This document shows positions 46,213-54,989 of a stretch of DNA of 64,000 nt, piece by piece. Under the pieces are notes generated by a model. That model did no database searches. It saw only the letters and a program-made list of their open reading frames with translations, and had not been told where the DNA came from. Source of the DNA: Jiangella anatolica (GTDB lineage: Bacteria > Actinomycetota > Actinomycetes > Jiangellales > Jiangellaceae); the NCBI RefSeq assembly GCF_003236295.1, contig NZ_POTW01000015.1:37157-101156 (forward strand). Direction: 5' to 3'. The first letter of the stretch is position 1. Every line of letters starts with the position of its first letter. Made by a program: the position numbers and the translations under genes.

Positions 46213-47679
46213 TCAGGGAAGGTTGATCGCCACGTACTTGGTCTCCAGATACTCCTCGATCCCCTCGGCGCCGCCCTCACGGCCGAAGCCGCTGGCCTTG
46301 ACGCCGCCGAACGGCGCCGCCGGGTTGGAGACGATGCCCGCGTTGAGGCCGACCATCCCGGCCTCCAGCCGCTCGCTGACCCGCAGCGCCCGCTGCAGGT
46401 CGCGGGTGAAGACGTAGGCGACGAGGCCGTACTCGGTGGCGTTGGCGCGGGCCACGGCCTCGTCGTCGGTGGCGAACGTGGTGACGGGGGCGACCGGGCC
46501 GAAGATCTCCTCGGTCAGCAGCCGGGCGTCGTCGGTGACGCCGGCGAGGACGGTGGGCTGGTAGAAGTAGCCGGCGTCGCCGGTGCGTCCGCCGCCGGTG
46601 ACGACCTTCGCGCCCCGGTCGACGGCGTCGGCGACGAGCTCCTCGACGGTGCCGCGCTGCTTCTCGCTGACCAGCGGGCCGACGTCGACGCCGTCGTCGG
46701 TGCCGCGGCCGACCCGTAGCGCCGCCATCCGCTCGGCCAGCTTCTCGGTGAACTTGGCGGCGACGGACTCGTGGACGTGGAAGCGGTTGGCCGCCGTGCA
46801 CGCCTCGCCGACGTTGCGCATCTTGGCCAGCATGGCGCCGTCGACGGCGGCGTCGAGGTCGGCGTCGGCGAAGACGAGGAACGGCGCGTTGCCTCCCAGC
46901 TCCATCGAGACGCGGAGCACCTGCTGCGCGGACTGCTCGATCAGCTTCCGGCCGACCGCAGTCGAGCCGGTGAACGACAGCTTGCGCAGCCGTGGGTCGC
47001 GGATGATCGGCTCGGACACCGCGCCGCTCGAGGACGTCGGGATGACGTTGAGCACGCCGTCGGGCAGGCCCACGTCGCGCAGGATGCGGGCCAGCGCCAG
47101 CATCGACAGTGGCGTCTCGTGCGCCGGCTTCACCACCATCGTGCAGCCCGCCGCGATCGCCGGGGCGATCTTGCGGGTGCCCATGGCCATCGGGAAGTTC
47201 CACGGCGTGATGAAGAACGACGGCCCGACCGGCTGCTTCATCGTGAGTAGCCGGCTGCCGCCGCCGGGCGCGACCGAGTAGGCGCCGCTGACGCGCACGG
47301 CCTCCTCGGAGAACCAGCGCAGGAACTCCGCGGCGTAGGCGATCTCGGCCTTGGACTCCTTGACCGCCTTGCCCATCTCGAGCGTCATGAGCAGCGCGAG
47401 GTCGTCGGACCGGGCGGTGACGGCCTCGAACGCGCGGCGCAGCAGCTCGCCCCGTTCCCGCGGCGGCGTCGCGGCCCACGACGCCTGCGCCTCGGCGGCC
47501 GCGGCCAGCGCCGCCAGCCCGTCGTCGACGGTCGCGTCGGCCACGGTGGTGACGACCTCGCCGGTGGCCGGGTCCTCGACGTCGAACCGCTCACCGGACG
47601 ACGCGGGCCGCCACTGCCCGCCGATCAGCAGGTCGGTCGGCACCCCGTCGACCACGGCACGTTCCCTGTCCGCACTCAT
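46213..47679 (-). CDS. gabD: Succinate-semialdehyde dehydrogenase-type ALDH
   Basis: A 488-residue NAD(P)-dependent aldehyde dehydrogenase of the GabD/SSADH subfamily, oxidising succinate semialdehyde or similar omega-oxoacids. SFFITPWNFPMAMGTRKIAP, LRVSMELGGNAPFLVFADAD and NVGEACTAANRFHVHES (catalytic Cys) are typical, as is PFGGVKASGFGREGG. It is 9 bases downstream of the GlxA-like regulator gene, so they form one transcript. No GABA aminotransferase is nearby, so the source of the semialdehyde is open. Confidence 0.87.
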   Translation of the reverse strand: MSADRERAVVDGVPTDLLIGGQWRPASSGERFDVEDPATGEVVTTVADATVDDGLAALAAAAEAQASWAATPPRERGELLRRAFEAVTARSDDLALLMTLEMGKAVKESKAEIAYAAEFLRWFSEEAVRVSGAYSVAPGGGSRLLTMKQPVGPSFFITPWNFPMAMGTRKIAPAIAAGCTMVVKPAHETPLSMLALARILRDVGLPDGVLNVIPTSSSGAVSEPIIRDPRLRKLSFTGSTAVGRKLIEQSAQQVLRVSMELGGNAPFLVFADADLDAAVDGAMLAKMRNVGEACTAANRFHVHESVAAKFTEKLAERMAALRVGRGTDDGVDVGPLVSEKQRGTVEELVADAVDRGAKVVTGGGRTGDAGYFYQPTVLAGVTDDARLLTEEIFGPVAPVTTFATDDEAVARANATEYGLVAYVFTRDLQRALRVSERLEAGMVGLNAGIVSNPAAPFGGVKASGFGREGGAEGIEEYLETKYVAINLP

Positions 47680-47688
47680 GCTCCATTC

Positions 47689-48678
47689 CTACCCCGGCGA
47701 GCGTCCCGGAGTCGACGGGGCCGGTGCATGCGACTCGCGGTACGCCGTAGGCGTGACGCCGGTGTGCCGGCGGAAGTGCTGGCGCAGGTTGGCCGCGGTC
47801 CCGAAGCCGGCCGCGCGGGCGACCTCGCCGACGTCGAGGGCGGTGGTCTCCAGCAGCGACCGGGCGTGGTCGATGCGCTCGTGGTGCAGCCAGCGCAGCG
47901 GTGTCGTGCCGGTCTCGGCGAGGAAGCGGCGGTGGAACGTGCTCGGGCTCATCGCCGCGCGGCCGGCCAGCTCGGCGACGGTGAGCGGGTGGTCCAGGTG
48001 CGCGGTGGCCCACTCCATCACCCCGGACAGCGTGGCCTCGCCGGCCTGCGGCGCCGGCCGCTCGATGAACTGCTGCTGGCCACCCTCGCGGTGCGCGGGG
48101 AAGACCAGCCGGCGGCTGACGGCGTTGGCGACGGCGGCGCCGTGGTCGGTGCGGATGATGTGCAGGCCCAGGTCGATCGCCGCCGCGCTGCCGGCCGCCG
48201 TCAGCACCTGGCCGTCGTCGACGAAGAGCACGTTCGGCCGCAGGTCGACGTCCGGGTAGCGGCGGCGGAACCGGTCGGCCCAGCGCCAGTGCGTCGTGAC
48301 GGTGCGCCCGTCCAGCAGACCGGCGTCGGCCAGCGCGAACGCGCCGGTGCAGAAGCTGACCATCCGGGCGCCCCTGGCCGCGGCCGCGCGCAACGCCTCG
48401 ATGACCTCGTCGCCGTAGCCGGCCTCCGGGTCGGGCCGGTTCGGCGCGATCACCGTGTCCGCCGTCGCGACGTCGTCGAGCGTGCCGGGGCAGTGCATGG
48501 TGAACAGCCCCTCACGCACCGTCAGGTCGTCACCGGTCGAGCAGGCGACGAAGTCGTACCAGTCGACGTCCAGCTCCGGCCGGGTGATGCCGAACAGCTC
48601 CATGCCGATGGCCATCTCGAACGGGTTCGACCCCGGCGCGACGACCTGCGCGACGCGGTGCGAGGATCCTTGCGACAT
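47689..48678 (-). CDS. GlxA-type AraC regulator with DJ-1/PfpI domain
   Basis: A 329-residue regulator with a DJ-1/PfpI-like sensor domain (about 10-200; MVSFCTGAFALADAGLLDGR has the Cys of the fold, followed by TTHWRWADRFRRRYPDVD) and a C-terminal AraC-type double HTH (LTVAELAGRAAMSPSTFHRR; VGEVARAAGFGTAANLRQHF). It precedes the semialdehyde dehydrogenase gene on the same strand and probably controls it; this is inference from position. Confidence 0.9.
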   Translation of the reverse strand: MSQGSSHRVAQVVAPGSNPFEMAIGMELFGITRPELDVDWYDFVACSTGDDLTVREGLFTMHCPGTLDDVATADTVIAPNRPDPEAGYGDEVIEALRAAAARGARMVSFCTGAFALADAGLLDGRTVTTHWRWADRFRRRYPDVDLRPNVLFVDDGQVLTAAGSAAAIDLGLHIIRTDHGAAVANAVSRRLVFPAHREGGQQQFIERPAPQAGEATLSGVMEWATAHLDHPLTVAELAGRAAMSPSTFHRRFLAETGTTPLRWLHHERIDHARSLLETTALDVGEVARAAGFGTAANLRQHFRRHTGVTPTAYRESHAPAPSTPGRSPG

Positions 48679-48730
48679 ACGCCATTTCTACTACTCGCCG
48701 CTGTGCCCGTCGCCGGGCGAGGCTGGCGTC

Positions 48731-49126
48731 ATGAGCCACGACGCCATCAACCTCGACGCCGCCCTCGCCTCGTTCGACGACCTGTGGAGCCCGCGCATCG
48801 TCACGCGGGTCAACGACTACGACGTCCGGATCGCCAAGGTGGCTGGCGAGTTCGTCTGGCACGCCCACGACGACACCGACGAGTTCTTCCTCGTGCTCGA
48901 CGGCGAGCTGACCATCGGCCTGCGCCCCGCGTCCGGCCCGGAGACCGCGGTCACCCTCCGCCGCGGCGACGTCTACGTCGTCCCCCGGGGTGTCGAGCAC
49001 CGCCCGTCGTCGGAGGGCGCCTCGATCCTGATGTTCGAACCCACCGGCACGGTCAACACCGGCGACCACGAGGGCGACGTGCCCGAGCACATCACCCGCA
49101 CGACCGGCAGCGCGCTGGCTGGCTAG
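48731..49126 (+). CDS. Cupin domain protein
   Basis: A 131-residue single-domain cupin. The metal-binding motifs are FVWHAHDDTDEFFLVLDGEL (GxHxH-type with Glu) and GDVYVVPRGVEHRPSSEG (His). It is divergent from the GlxA-like regulator, 52 bases away, and its stop overlaps that of the convergent nitroreductase. Function unknown. Confidence 0.86.
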   Translation: MSHDAINLDAALASFDDLWSPRIVTRVNDYDVRIAKVAGEFVWHAHDDTDEFFLVLDGELTIGLRPASGPETAVTLRRGDVYVVPRGVEHRPSSEGASILMFEPTGTVNTGDHEGDVPEHITRTTGSALAG

Positions 49127-49770
49127 GACATCAGCGGCTCGCCCCAGTGGTCGAGGTAGCTGAGCTCCTCGACCGGCTGGCGGGTGCCGGGCTTGAAGTC
49201 CTGGGTGGTCGTGTAGGCGACCGGCAGCAGCCCCACCTGCGTGACGTCGTCGGGGATGCCGAGGATGCGGGCCGCCTCGGCCTCCTTGACCAGGTGGTAC
49301 GACGTCAGGGTGGAGCCGAGGCCGCGGGAGCGCAGCGCCAGCTGGAAGCTCCACACGGCCGGGAAGATGCCGCCGTAGAAGACGGAGTCGGCGGCGTTGT
49401 TGCCGTGCGGGCGGCCCTGCAGGCACGGGATCACGAACACCGGCACCCGCTCGATGACGTCGACGAGGTACTGGCCGGACGCCAGGATCCGCTTCATCGG
49501 CTGCTCGTCGGCCGCGGGGCCGGCCGCCTCGCGACGCCGGCGCATGTACTCCGAGCCGACCTCGCGGAAGATGGCGCCGAGCTGATTGCGCAGCTCCTGG
49601 TCGCGGACCACCAGCCAGCGCCAGCTCTGCGCCGCGCCCGGGGTGGGCGCCTGCACGGCCAGCCGCAGGCACTCGGCGATCACCTCCGGCTCCACCTCGC
49701 GGTCGAGGTCGAGCTTGCGCCGGACCGCGCGGGTCGTGCTCAGCAGGTGATCGGTGACGGCGGTGTCCAT
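49123..49770 (-). CDS. Nitroreductase family protein
   Basis: A 215-residue FMN-dependent nitroreductase-family oxidoreductase: STTRAVRRKLDLDREVEPEV, LRLAVQAPTPGAAQSWRWLV and FPAVWSFQLALRSRGLGSTL are the flavin-site patterns. GGAGTGA lies just before the ATG at 49770; the GTG two codons earlier overlaps that site and is less likely. It may reduce nitro groups, quinones or act as a coenzyme-recycling oxidoreductase. Confidence 0.86.
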   Translation of the reverse strand: MDTAVTDHLLSTTRAVRRKLDLDREVEPEVIAECLRLAVQAPTPGAAQSWRWLVVRDQELRNQLGAIFREVGSEYMRRRREAAGPAADEQPMKRILASGQYLVDVIERVPVFVIPCLQGRPHGNNAADSVFYGGIFPAVWSFQLALRSRGLGSTLTSYHLVKEAEAARILGIPDDVTQVGLLPVAYTTTQDFKPGTRQPVEELSYLDHWGEPLMS

Positions 49771-49787
49771 CTTCACTCCACTACGTC

Positions 49788-50177
49788 TCAGCGCACCGCG
49801 TCCTCAGCCGCCTCGACCAGCGCGGCGGCGCCTCGCAGCGCGGCCTTCGTGCGCGCGTCAGTGAGAAAGGCCGCACCATAGTGTGCGGCGTCCTTCACGG
49901 CGAGCGCCGCGGTGAGGTGCCGCGCGAGCCGCGGATCGATCCGGGCCAGGAGCTGTGCGGCCAGCGCGTGGTCCTGTCCGCGGGAAAGCCGGCCGAGGCG
50001 ACGGCAGCACAGCGCGTCGGATGCCGCCACCGCGGCAAGGACCGCGTTGCCGGCCGCCACGTTGTTCGCCTCTGGGATCTCCCCGGCGAAGGCCAACTCG
50101 GCCAGATCCAGGTAGGCACGCGCAGTCCGCGCCCGTTGGCGCGCATCGGCTGCGGTGCAGGCCGCTTCCCTGCTCAC
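49788..50177 (-). CDS. HEPN-domain protein, putative partner of the nucleotidyltransferase
   Basis: A 129-residue all-helical protein. ARTARAYLDLAELAF, NVAAGNAVLAAVAASDALCC and RLSRGQDH give the HEPN pattern with R-x6-H (Arg63, His70), the ribonuclease motif of the superfamily; LAVKDAAHYGAAFL is a second conserved patch. Its GTG overlaps the stop of the HTH-nucleotidyltransferase gene (GTGA). HEPN-MNT pairs form toxin-antitoxin systems in which the nucleotidyltransferase AMPylates the HEPN RNase. The role here is inferred from this arrangement. Confidence 0.72.
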   Translation of the reverse strand: MSREAACTAADARQRARTARAYLDLAELAFAGEIPEANNVAAGNAVLAAVAASDALCCRRLGRLSRGQDHALAAQLLARIDPRLARHLTAALAVKDAAHYGAAFLTDARTKAALRGAAALVEAAEDAVR

Positions 50178-50794
50178 ACCGCATCCCGTATCAGCTCCGG
50201 GAGACGAACGCCGGCCAGGTGCACGCCGTCGCGCTGCCACTCGGCGATGATCGGCTCCCGCGCGCGTACGGCCCGCGCGATCTCGTCAGCAGAGAGCTCG
50301 AACCACGCGAGCGAGTTGCCAGTAGCCCGATGTGCGGTCGCGGCCGTCTCGTGGAGCTGGGTGAGCCAGGGCTCGTCGTCGGGCTCCCGGCCCGCGGGGC
50401 GGACGACGAGCACGTCGATGTCGCTGGCCTCGTCACCGTCGCCCCGGGCCACGGATCCGAAGAGCGAGGCGTGCAGCGAGGGCTCGGACCACCCGGAGAG
50501 CCGCTCGCGCAGCAGCTCGATCAGCCGCTGCCGCAGCGTCACGAGCGCGATCAAGGGAGCTGCCGCCAGGTGCTCCCGGTTGAGGCGGCACAGTCGCGCC
50601 CTGCCGTAAGGCTCGACTGTGACGACGCCGTGGCCGGAGAGCTCACGAACCACCTGCGCCGCTCGCTCGTGCGTCACCCCGGCCAATCGGCCCAGCTCAC
50701 GAATGGTGAAGGGATGGTCCGCTCCCGCGAGCACCCGCAGGACCGCGATCTTGCCGCGAGGCATGGCCACAGTCGCCGGCTCGGACATGTCCAT
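50174..50794 (-). CDS. HTH-fused minimal nucleotidyltransferase
   Basis: A 206-residue protein. Residues about 15-75 form a winged HTH (FTIRELGRLAGVTHERAAQV, then VRELSGHGVVTVEPYGRARL). From about 85 a nucleotidyltransferase domain follows with GSVARG (113-118) and SDIDVLVV (Asp125, Asp127), the catalytic core of MNT proteins. The HTH fusion suggests that it both neutralises its HEPN partner and autoregulates. No strong Shine-Dalgarno is seen before the ATG at 50794, which is only 31 bases after the upstream nuclease-helicase gene, so co-transcription is possible. Confidence 0.82.
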   Translation of the reverse strand: MDMSEPATVAMPRGKIAVLRVLAGADHPFTIRELGRLAGVTHERAAQVVRELSGHGVVTVEPYGRARLCRLNREHLAAAPLIALVTLRQRLIELLRERLSGWSEPSLHASLFGSVARGDGDEASDIDVLVVRPAGREPDDEPWLTQLHETAATAHRATGNSLAWFELSADEIARAVRAREPIIAEWQRDGVHLAGVRLPELIRDAV

Positions 50795-50825
50795 GGATCT
50801 AATGTCAATGATGTGTAGCCATGTG

Positions 50826-53800
50826 TCAACTGTTACTTGCCCGCCGTTGGCCGTACTCGACCAGGCGGCACAGGGTGTTGATGCCCTGGACCTGGTCGAG
50901 GCTGCGGACCGGGGCGCTCAGCAGCGCCGGGCTGCCGACCAGCACCGCCAGCGACCGGGCCCGCGAGACGGCGACGTTGAGGCGGTTGCGGTTGGCGACG
51001 AAGTCGACGCCGCGGGGGGCGTCGGCCGCGGACGACGTGGTGAGGGAGACGATGACGACGGGGGCCTCCTGGCCCTGGAACTTGTCGACGGTGCCGACGC
51101 GGGCCCGGCCGTCGAGCGCGCCGAGCAGCTGGCCGACCTGCGCGTTGTACGGCGCGACGACCAGGATGTCGTCGGGGCCGAGGGGACGCGTCGAGCCGTC
51201 GGCGGCCGTCCAGGGGCGCCCGGTCAGCGACGCGACCAGTCCGGCGACCACGGTCACCTCGGCGTCGCTGCGGACGGAGCAGCCGGCGTGCTCGACCGGC
51301 ACCCAGCGCACCCCGGCGCCGGCCAGCGCGTCGGACCCACCGACGAGCTGCGCCGACAGCCCGGTCCGCGGCACCAGCAGCGAGTCGTAGGACAGCTCGG
51401 ACACCGGCGCGCACACGTCGGGGTGCATCCGCCAGGTCGTGTCGAGGAACAGGCCGCGCTCCGGCGGGACGGTGTCGTGCTCGCCCAGCACGTGGTCGAG
51501 CGCGGACACGCCGGCGCCGTCGGGATGGTTGCCCTTGGCCGGCTGCGGCAGCTGCCGTGGATCGCCGAGCAGGATGACGGAGTCGGCGGCCGCCCCGGCG
51601 GCGACCGTGTTGGCCAGCGAGAACTGCCCGGCCTCGTCGACCACCAGCACGTCGACGTGGACGTCGGGGCGGGCGAACAGCCAGCCGGTCCCGGCGACGA
51701 GGTTGACGGCGCCGGCCGCGATCGCCGCCTCGACCTCGCCGTTGTCCGTCGTGACGCGGACCGACGGGTGCCGGCTGGCGTTGCCGTCGTCGGCCTTCTG
51801 AACCGCCCGCACCAGCCCCGAGCCGTCGGCGGCCAGGACGGCGTCGAGCAGGTGCGTGATGACCCGGTGACTGAGAGCGGTGATGCCGACCGTCCGGCCG
51901 GCCCGCAGCAGTTCGACGACGGCGTGCGAGCCGGCGTACGTCTTGCCCGCGCCCGGCGGGCCCTGCACCGGCAGCGCGCCGGCCAGCGACGGCGCGACCC
52001 TGCGCAGCGCGTCGGCGCCGGACTCGCCGGCCAGCCGCAGCGGCACCCCGTCGTCCAGCCGCGGGACCGCACCGGACAGCAGGTCGCGCACGCCCCGGAA
52101 CGGCCCGTCGCCGGCGAAGCCGTGCTCGGCCACCCAGCTGCCGACCCGGACCAGCGCCTGCTCCTGCATCCCGGCCGGGATCGGAGCGGGCGGCAGCAGC
52201 GCCACCGGGTGCGGCTGCTCCTTGGCCAGCGCCCGCTTCAGCTCGACGACGCCGTTCTCGAGGTCCAGGCGGACGATCTTGCTGGTGCCGCCGTCGGGAC
52301 CGGCGTGCCCGCACTGGTCGCCGGGGCGCAGCCGGCTCTCCTGCGCCGGCACCGCGTAGCGCCACACGCCGGACCGGTTCTCGGTGCGCAGCAGTTCCGG
52401 CGAGTGCAGCCCGCCGAGCGTCGCCGGGTCGTCGACCAGCTCGTCGACGAGCAGCCGGCGGACCCGGAAGTACTCCCACCACTCGGCCCGGTTCTCCCGC
52501 CGGTGCCACTCCAGCAGCCCGGCCAGCAGCGCGTTGGCCCGCTGCCGCGGCGTCCGCGCGGCCGGGTCGGCCGGCACGCCGTCGAGCAGCCGCGCCTCGA
52601 TCGCGACCAGCTCGGGGTCGCGATCCTTGAGGTGCTCGGCCTGGTCGTCGACGTCGTCGGGGCGCGGTACGGCGTGCCCGGCGGCCAGCGCCTCGGCCCG
52701 GCGGTCCTCCAGCCAGTCGCGCAGCTGCCGGGTGCTGACGCAGTCGTCGCGGTTGTAGGACTCGATGTCGTCGAGGATCCGCTGGTCGCGCTCGGCCAGC
52801 CAGCGCTCGTACTCGACGATGCTGGCCCCGGCGTCCTTGACCGCGGCGCCGGCCCGGCCGTCCGGCGAGTAGAACCGCTCCAGCGCCTTGATCGAGTACG
52901 ACTCCGTCCCGATCAGCAGCCCCTGCTTGACGACGGCGTAGAGGTCGACCAGCCGCTCGCCCCGCAGCAGCGCGTCGACCTCGTCGATGCGGGTGCCGTA
53001 GCGCTGCGACAGCCGCTTGAGCACGGCCGGCTCGTAGGGCGCGTAGTGGTAGACGTGCATGCCGGGGCGGGCCCGCCAGGCGGCCATGATGTGGTCGACG
53101 ACGCGCTCGAACGCCAGCCGCTCGGCCGGCGGGTCGTGCGCCCACCAGGACGTGAACCCGTCGCCGGCGTCGGAGATGCCCCACAGGTACTCCAGCCCGT
53201 GGTCGCCGAAGAACGGGTCGCCCTCGAGGTCGAGGAACAGGTCGCCCGCGTCGGGCTCGGGCAGCAGCGCCAGGCCGCGGCGGATCTCGACCGGCGTGAC
53301 CAGCTCGTACGGCGGCAGCGGCTGCGACCGCGCGCCGACCTGCAGCCTGGCCTGGGTGGCCAGCTTGCGCTTCGTGCCGCCGCCGACCCGCGCGACGGCG
53401 TCCAGCTCGCCCGGCGTGGCGGCGGCCAGCTGCTCGACGGTGTCGATGCCGGCCGCGTGCAGCGCGTCGCGCTGGTCGCGCCGCAGGAACGGCACCAGCA
53501 CCAGATCGTCGTCGTCGCGCCACTGCCCGGCGCAGGTCTCCTTCCACGGGCAGATCGCGCAGTGACTCACCCGGATCGGGTACGTCGGCGGCGGCTCGGC
53601 CAGCCACTGCCCGTACCGGCGCATCGCGTGCCGTGCGTACGCCGCGACGTCGACGTACGGGACGGCGACCTGCTGCCGGTCGCCCAGGATGACGGTGAGC
53701 GTCTGCGGCGGCACGCCCTGCAGCTCCTCCAGCCGCTGGGCGTAGACCGCCATCTGCAGCAGCGCCGCCGCCTTGACGTGCCGCGCCAGCTTCGTGTCGG

Positions 53801-54194
53801 CGATGTCGTAGGACCAGGGGCCCAGATCCGACGGCCGCGAGTCGTTGCGGATCAGGAAGTCGGCGTACCCGAGCCAGCGGCCGTCGTAGAACGTCGCCTG
53901 GAAGATGCGGTCGGCGCCGTCCTTCATGGCCGCGAGCGTGCGGTCCTCGGCGTCGGCCGGGCCGCTGCCACGGGCGATCTCGACGACGCGGTACGCGGCG
54001 GCCATCTCGGCCAGGACGGCCGCCTCGTGCTCGTCGCCGCGACGGCGGACGACGTCGGCGCCCGGATCGTCGGCGGCCGGCCGCCGCCGCAGCCCGAGCG
54101 CCACCTCGCGGTTGAGCGTGGTGAGGTGGGCGCACTCCAGGTGACCGACCAGGTCGGTCGGGCTGAGCACCAGCCGGCCGTCGGTGACGTACAT
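50826..54194 (-). CDS. TM0106-family RecB-like nuclease with SF1 helicase
   Basis: A 1122-residue three-part nucleic-acid enzyme. The N-terminal RecB/Cas4-like nuclease (1-235) has the PD-(D/E)xK residues in YADFLI and DIADTK, and four cysteines (Cys21; HCAICPWKETC near 213) placed as in the 4Fe-4S nucleases AddB and Cas4. A middle RNase H-like exonuclease (about 315-490) has LFLDLEGDPF and SYNRDDC. The C-terminal SF1 helicase has QGPPGAGKT (about 745), LVVDEAGQFS (about 850), LLGDPRQLPQ and GTVDKFQGQEAPVVIVSLTT. The cellular role is not established, though repair or defence against foreign DNA is commonly proposed for such fusions. Confidence 0.88.
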   Translation of the reverse strand: MYVTDGRLVLSPTDLVGHLECAHLTTLNREVALGLRRRPAADDPGADVVRRRGDEHEAAVLAEMAAAYRVVEIARGSGPADAEDRTLAAMKDGADRIFQATFYDGRWLGYADFLIRNDSRPSDLGPWSYDIADTKLARHVKAAALLQMAVYAQRLEELQGVPPQTLTVILGDRQQVAVPYVDVAAYARHAMRRYGQWLAEPPPTYPIRVSHCAICPWKETCAGQWRDDDDLVLVPFLRRDQRDALHAAGIDTVEQLAAATPGELDAVARVGGGTKRKLATQARLQVGARSQPLPPYELVTPVEIRRGLALLPEPDAGDLFLDLEGDPFFGDHGLEYLWGISDAGDGFTSWWAHDPPAERLAFERVVDHIMAAWRARPGMHVYHYAPYEPAVLKRLSQRYGTRIDEVDALLRGERLVDLYAVVKQGLLIGTESYSIKALERFYSPDGRAGAAVKDAGASIVEYERWLAERDQRILDDIESYNRDDCVSTRQLRDWLEDRRAEALAAGHAVPRPDDVDDQAEHLKDRDPELVAIEARLLDGVPADPAARTPRQRANALLAGLLEWHRRENRAEWWEYFRVRRLLVDELVDDPATLGGLHSPELLRTENRSGVWRYAVPAQESRLRPGDQCGHAGPDGGTSKIVRLDLENGVVELKRALAKEQPHPVALLPPAPIPAGMQEQALVRVGSWVAEHGFAGDGPFRGVRDLLSGAVPRLDDGVPLRLAGESGADALRRVAPSLAGALPVQGPPGAGKTYAGSHAVVELLRAGRTVGITALSHRVITHLLDAVLAADGSGLVRAVQKADDGNASRHPSVRVTTDNGEVEAAIAAGAVNLVAGTGWLFARPDVHVDVLVVDEAGQFSLANTVAAGAAADSVILLGDPRQLPQPAKGNHPDGAGVSALDHVLGEHDTVPPERGLFLDTTWRMHPDVCAPVSELSYDSLLVPRTGLSAQLVGGSDALAGAGVRWVPVEHAGCSVRSDAEVTVVAGLVASLTGRPWTAADGSTRPLGPDDILVVAPYNAQVGQLLGALDGRARVGTVDKFQGQEAPVVIVSLTTSSAADAPRGVDFVANRNRLNVAVSRARSLAVLVGSPALLSAPVRSLDQVQGINTLCRLVEYGQRRASNS

Positions 54195-54257
54195 CGGCGC
54201 CCTCCTCTCGTCACGCCCTAGCCTGCCGCATGCCTCCGACAGAATCGGCGCGCGACA

Positions 54258-54989
54258 TCACCCGGCCAGCGCCCGCACGATCAGCGTCACCGCCGACAGC
54301 GCGCACACGACCATCACCGCGTACCGCAGCCGGCCGCCGTCGACGAACCTGCGCAGCCCCGACGCCGCGGCGAACCCCACCACCAGCACCGGCGCCAGCC
54401 AGAGCGCCGCCGTCGTCTGCTCCATCGTCAGCTCGCCCACGACGGCCAGCGCCAGCAGCGAGAACCCGGCGCCGATCAGGAAGTACATCGCCAGCGTCGC
54501 GCGCACCCGCGGCCCCAGCTCGCCCTGGTAGACCAGCGCCAGCGGCGGCCCGCCGATCGACGTCGCCGTGCCGGAGATGCCCGACACCGCACCCGCGCCC
54601 ACCAGCACGCCGGCGCGCATCGGCAGCCGGACCGTCCGCACGGTCAGCACGACCGCGATCAGGATCACCAGCCCCACGAGCACGCTGAGCAGCCGCGGCG
54701 AGCTGACCGAGACGATCCACGCGCCCAGCACCGTCGCCGGGACCCGGCCGAGGAACGCCCAGCGCAGCCCCCACCAGTCCACGTGCGCCCATTCGCGGGC
54801 CAGCGAGAACACCGGCAGCAGCATCGACAGCCACAACATCGTGCCGGGCATCAGCTCCGGCGCGAGCAGCGTCGCCACCGGCGCGGCGAGCAGGCCGAGG
54901 CCGAGCCCGATCGCGCCCTGGACGGCGGCGCCGAGGAACACGGCGACCGCGAGCACGAGGAGAACGTCAATGGGCGGCATCATGACCAT
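54258..54989 (-). CDS. TauE/SafE (TSUP) family membrane transporter
   Basis: A roughly 243-residue, eight-segment membrane protein of the sulfite/organosulfonate exporter family: VLLVLAVAVFLGAAVQGAIG opens the first repeat, and LVGAGAVSGISGTATSIGGP the second, both with the Gly-rich kink of the family. Transported ion unknown. Candidate starts lie at 55001 (GTG), 54989, 54983 and 54980 (ATG). All overlap the start of the divergent MazG-like gene. Confidence 0.84.
   Translation of the reverse strand: MVMMPPIDVLLVLAVAVFLGAAVQGAIGLGLGLLAAPVATLLAPELMPGTMLWLSMLLPVFSLAREWAHVDWWGLRWAFLGRVPATVLGAWIVSVSSPRLLSVLVGLVILIAVVLTVRTVRLPMRAGVLVGAGAVSGISGTATSIGGPPLALVYQGELGPRVRATLAMYFLIGAGFSLLALAVVGELTMEQTTAALWLAPVLVVGFAAASGLRRFVDGGRLRYAVMVVCALSAVTLIVRALAG

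Noticed and set aside
49788..50240. Longer start for the HEPN protein (GTG at 50240)
   Set aside because: The added residues are Arg/Gly-rich and overlap the nucleotidyltransferase; the GTG at 50177 gives the normal 4-base overlap and a family-like N-terminus.
50619..54221. A 1200-codon open frame on the plus strand opposite the nuclease-helicase gene
   Set aside because: Low-complexity Val/Arg/Asp/Gly composition, no ribosome binding site, and complete overlap with a gene whose motifs are unmistakable.
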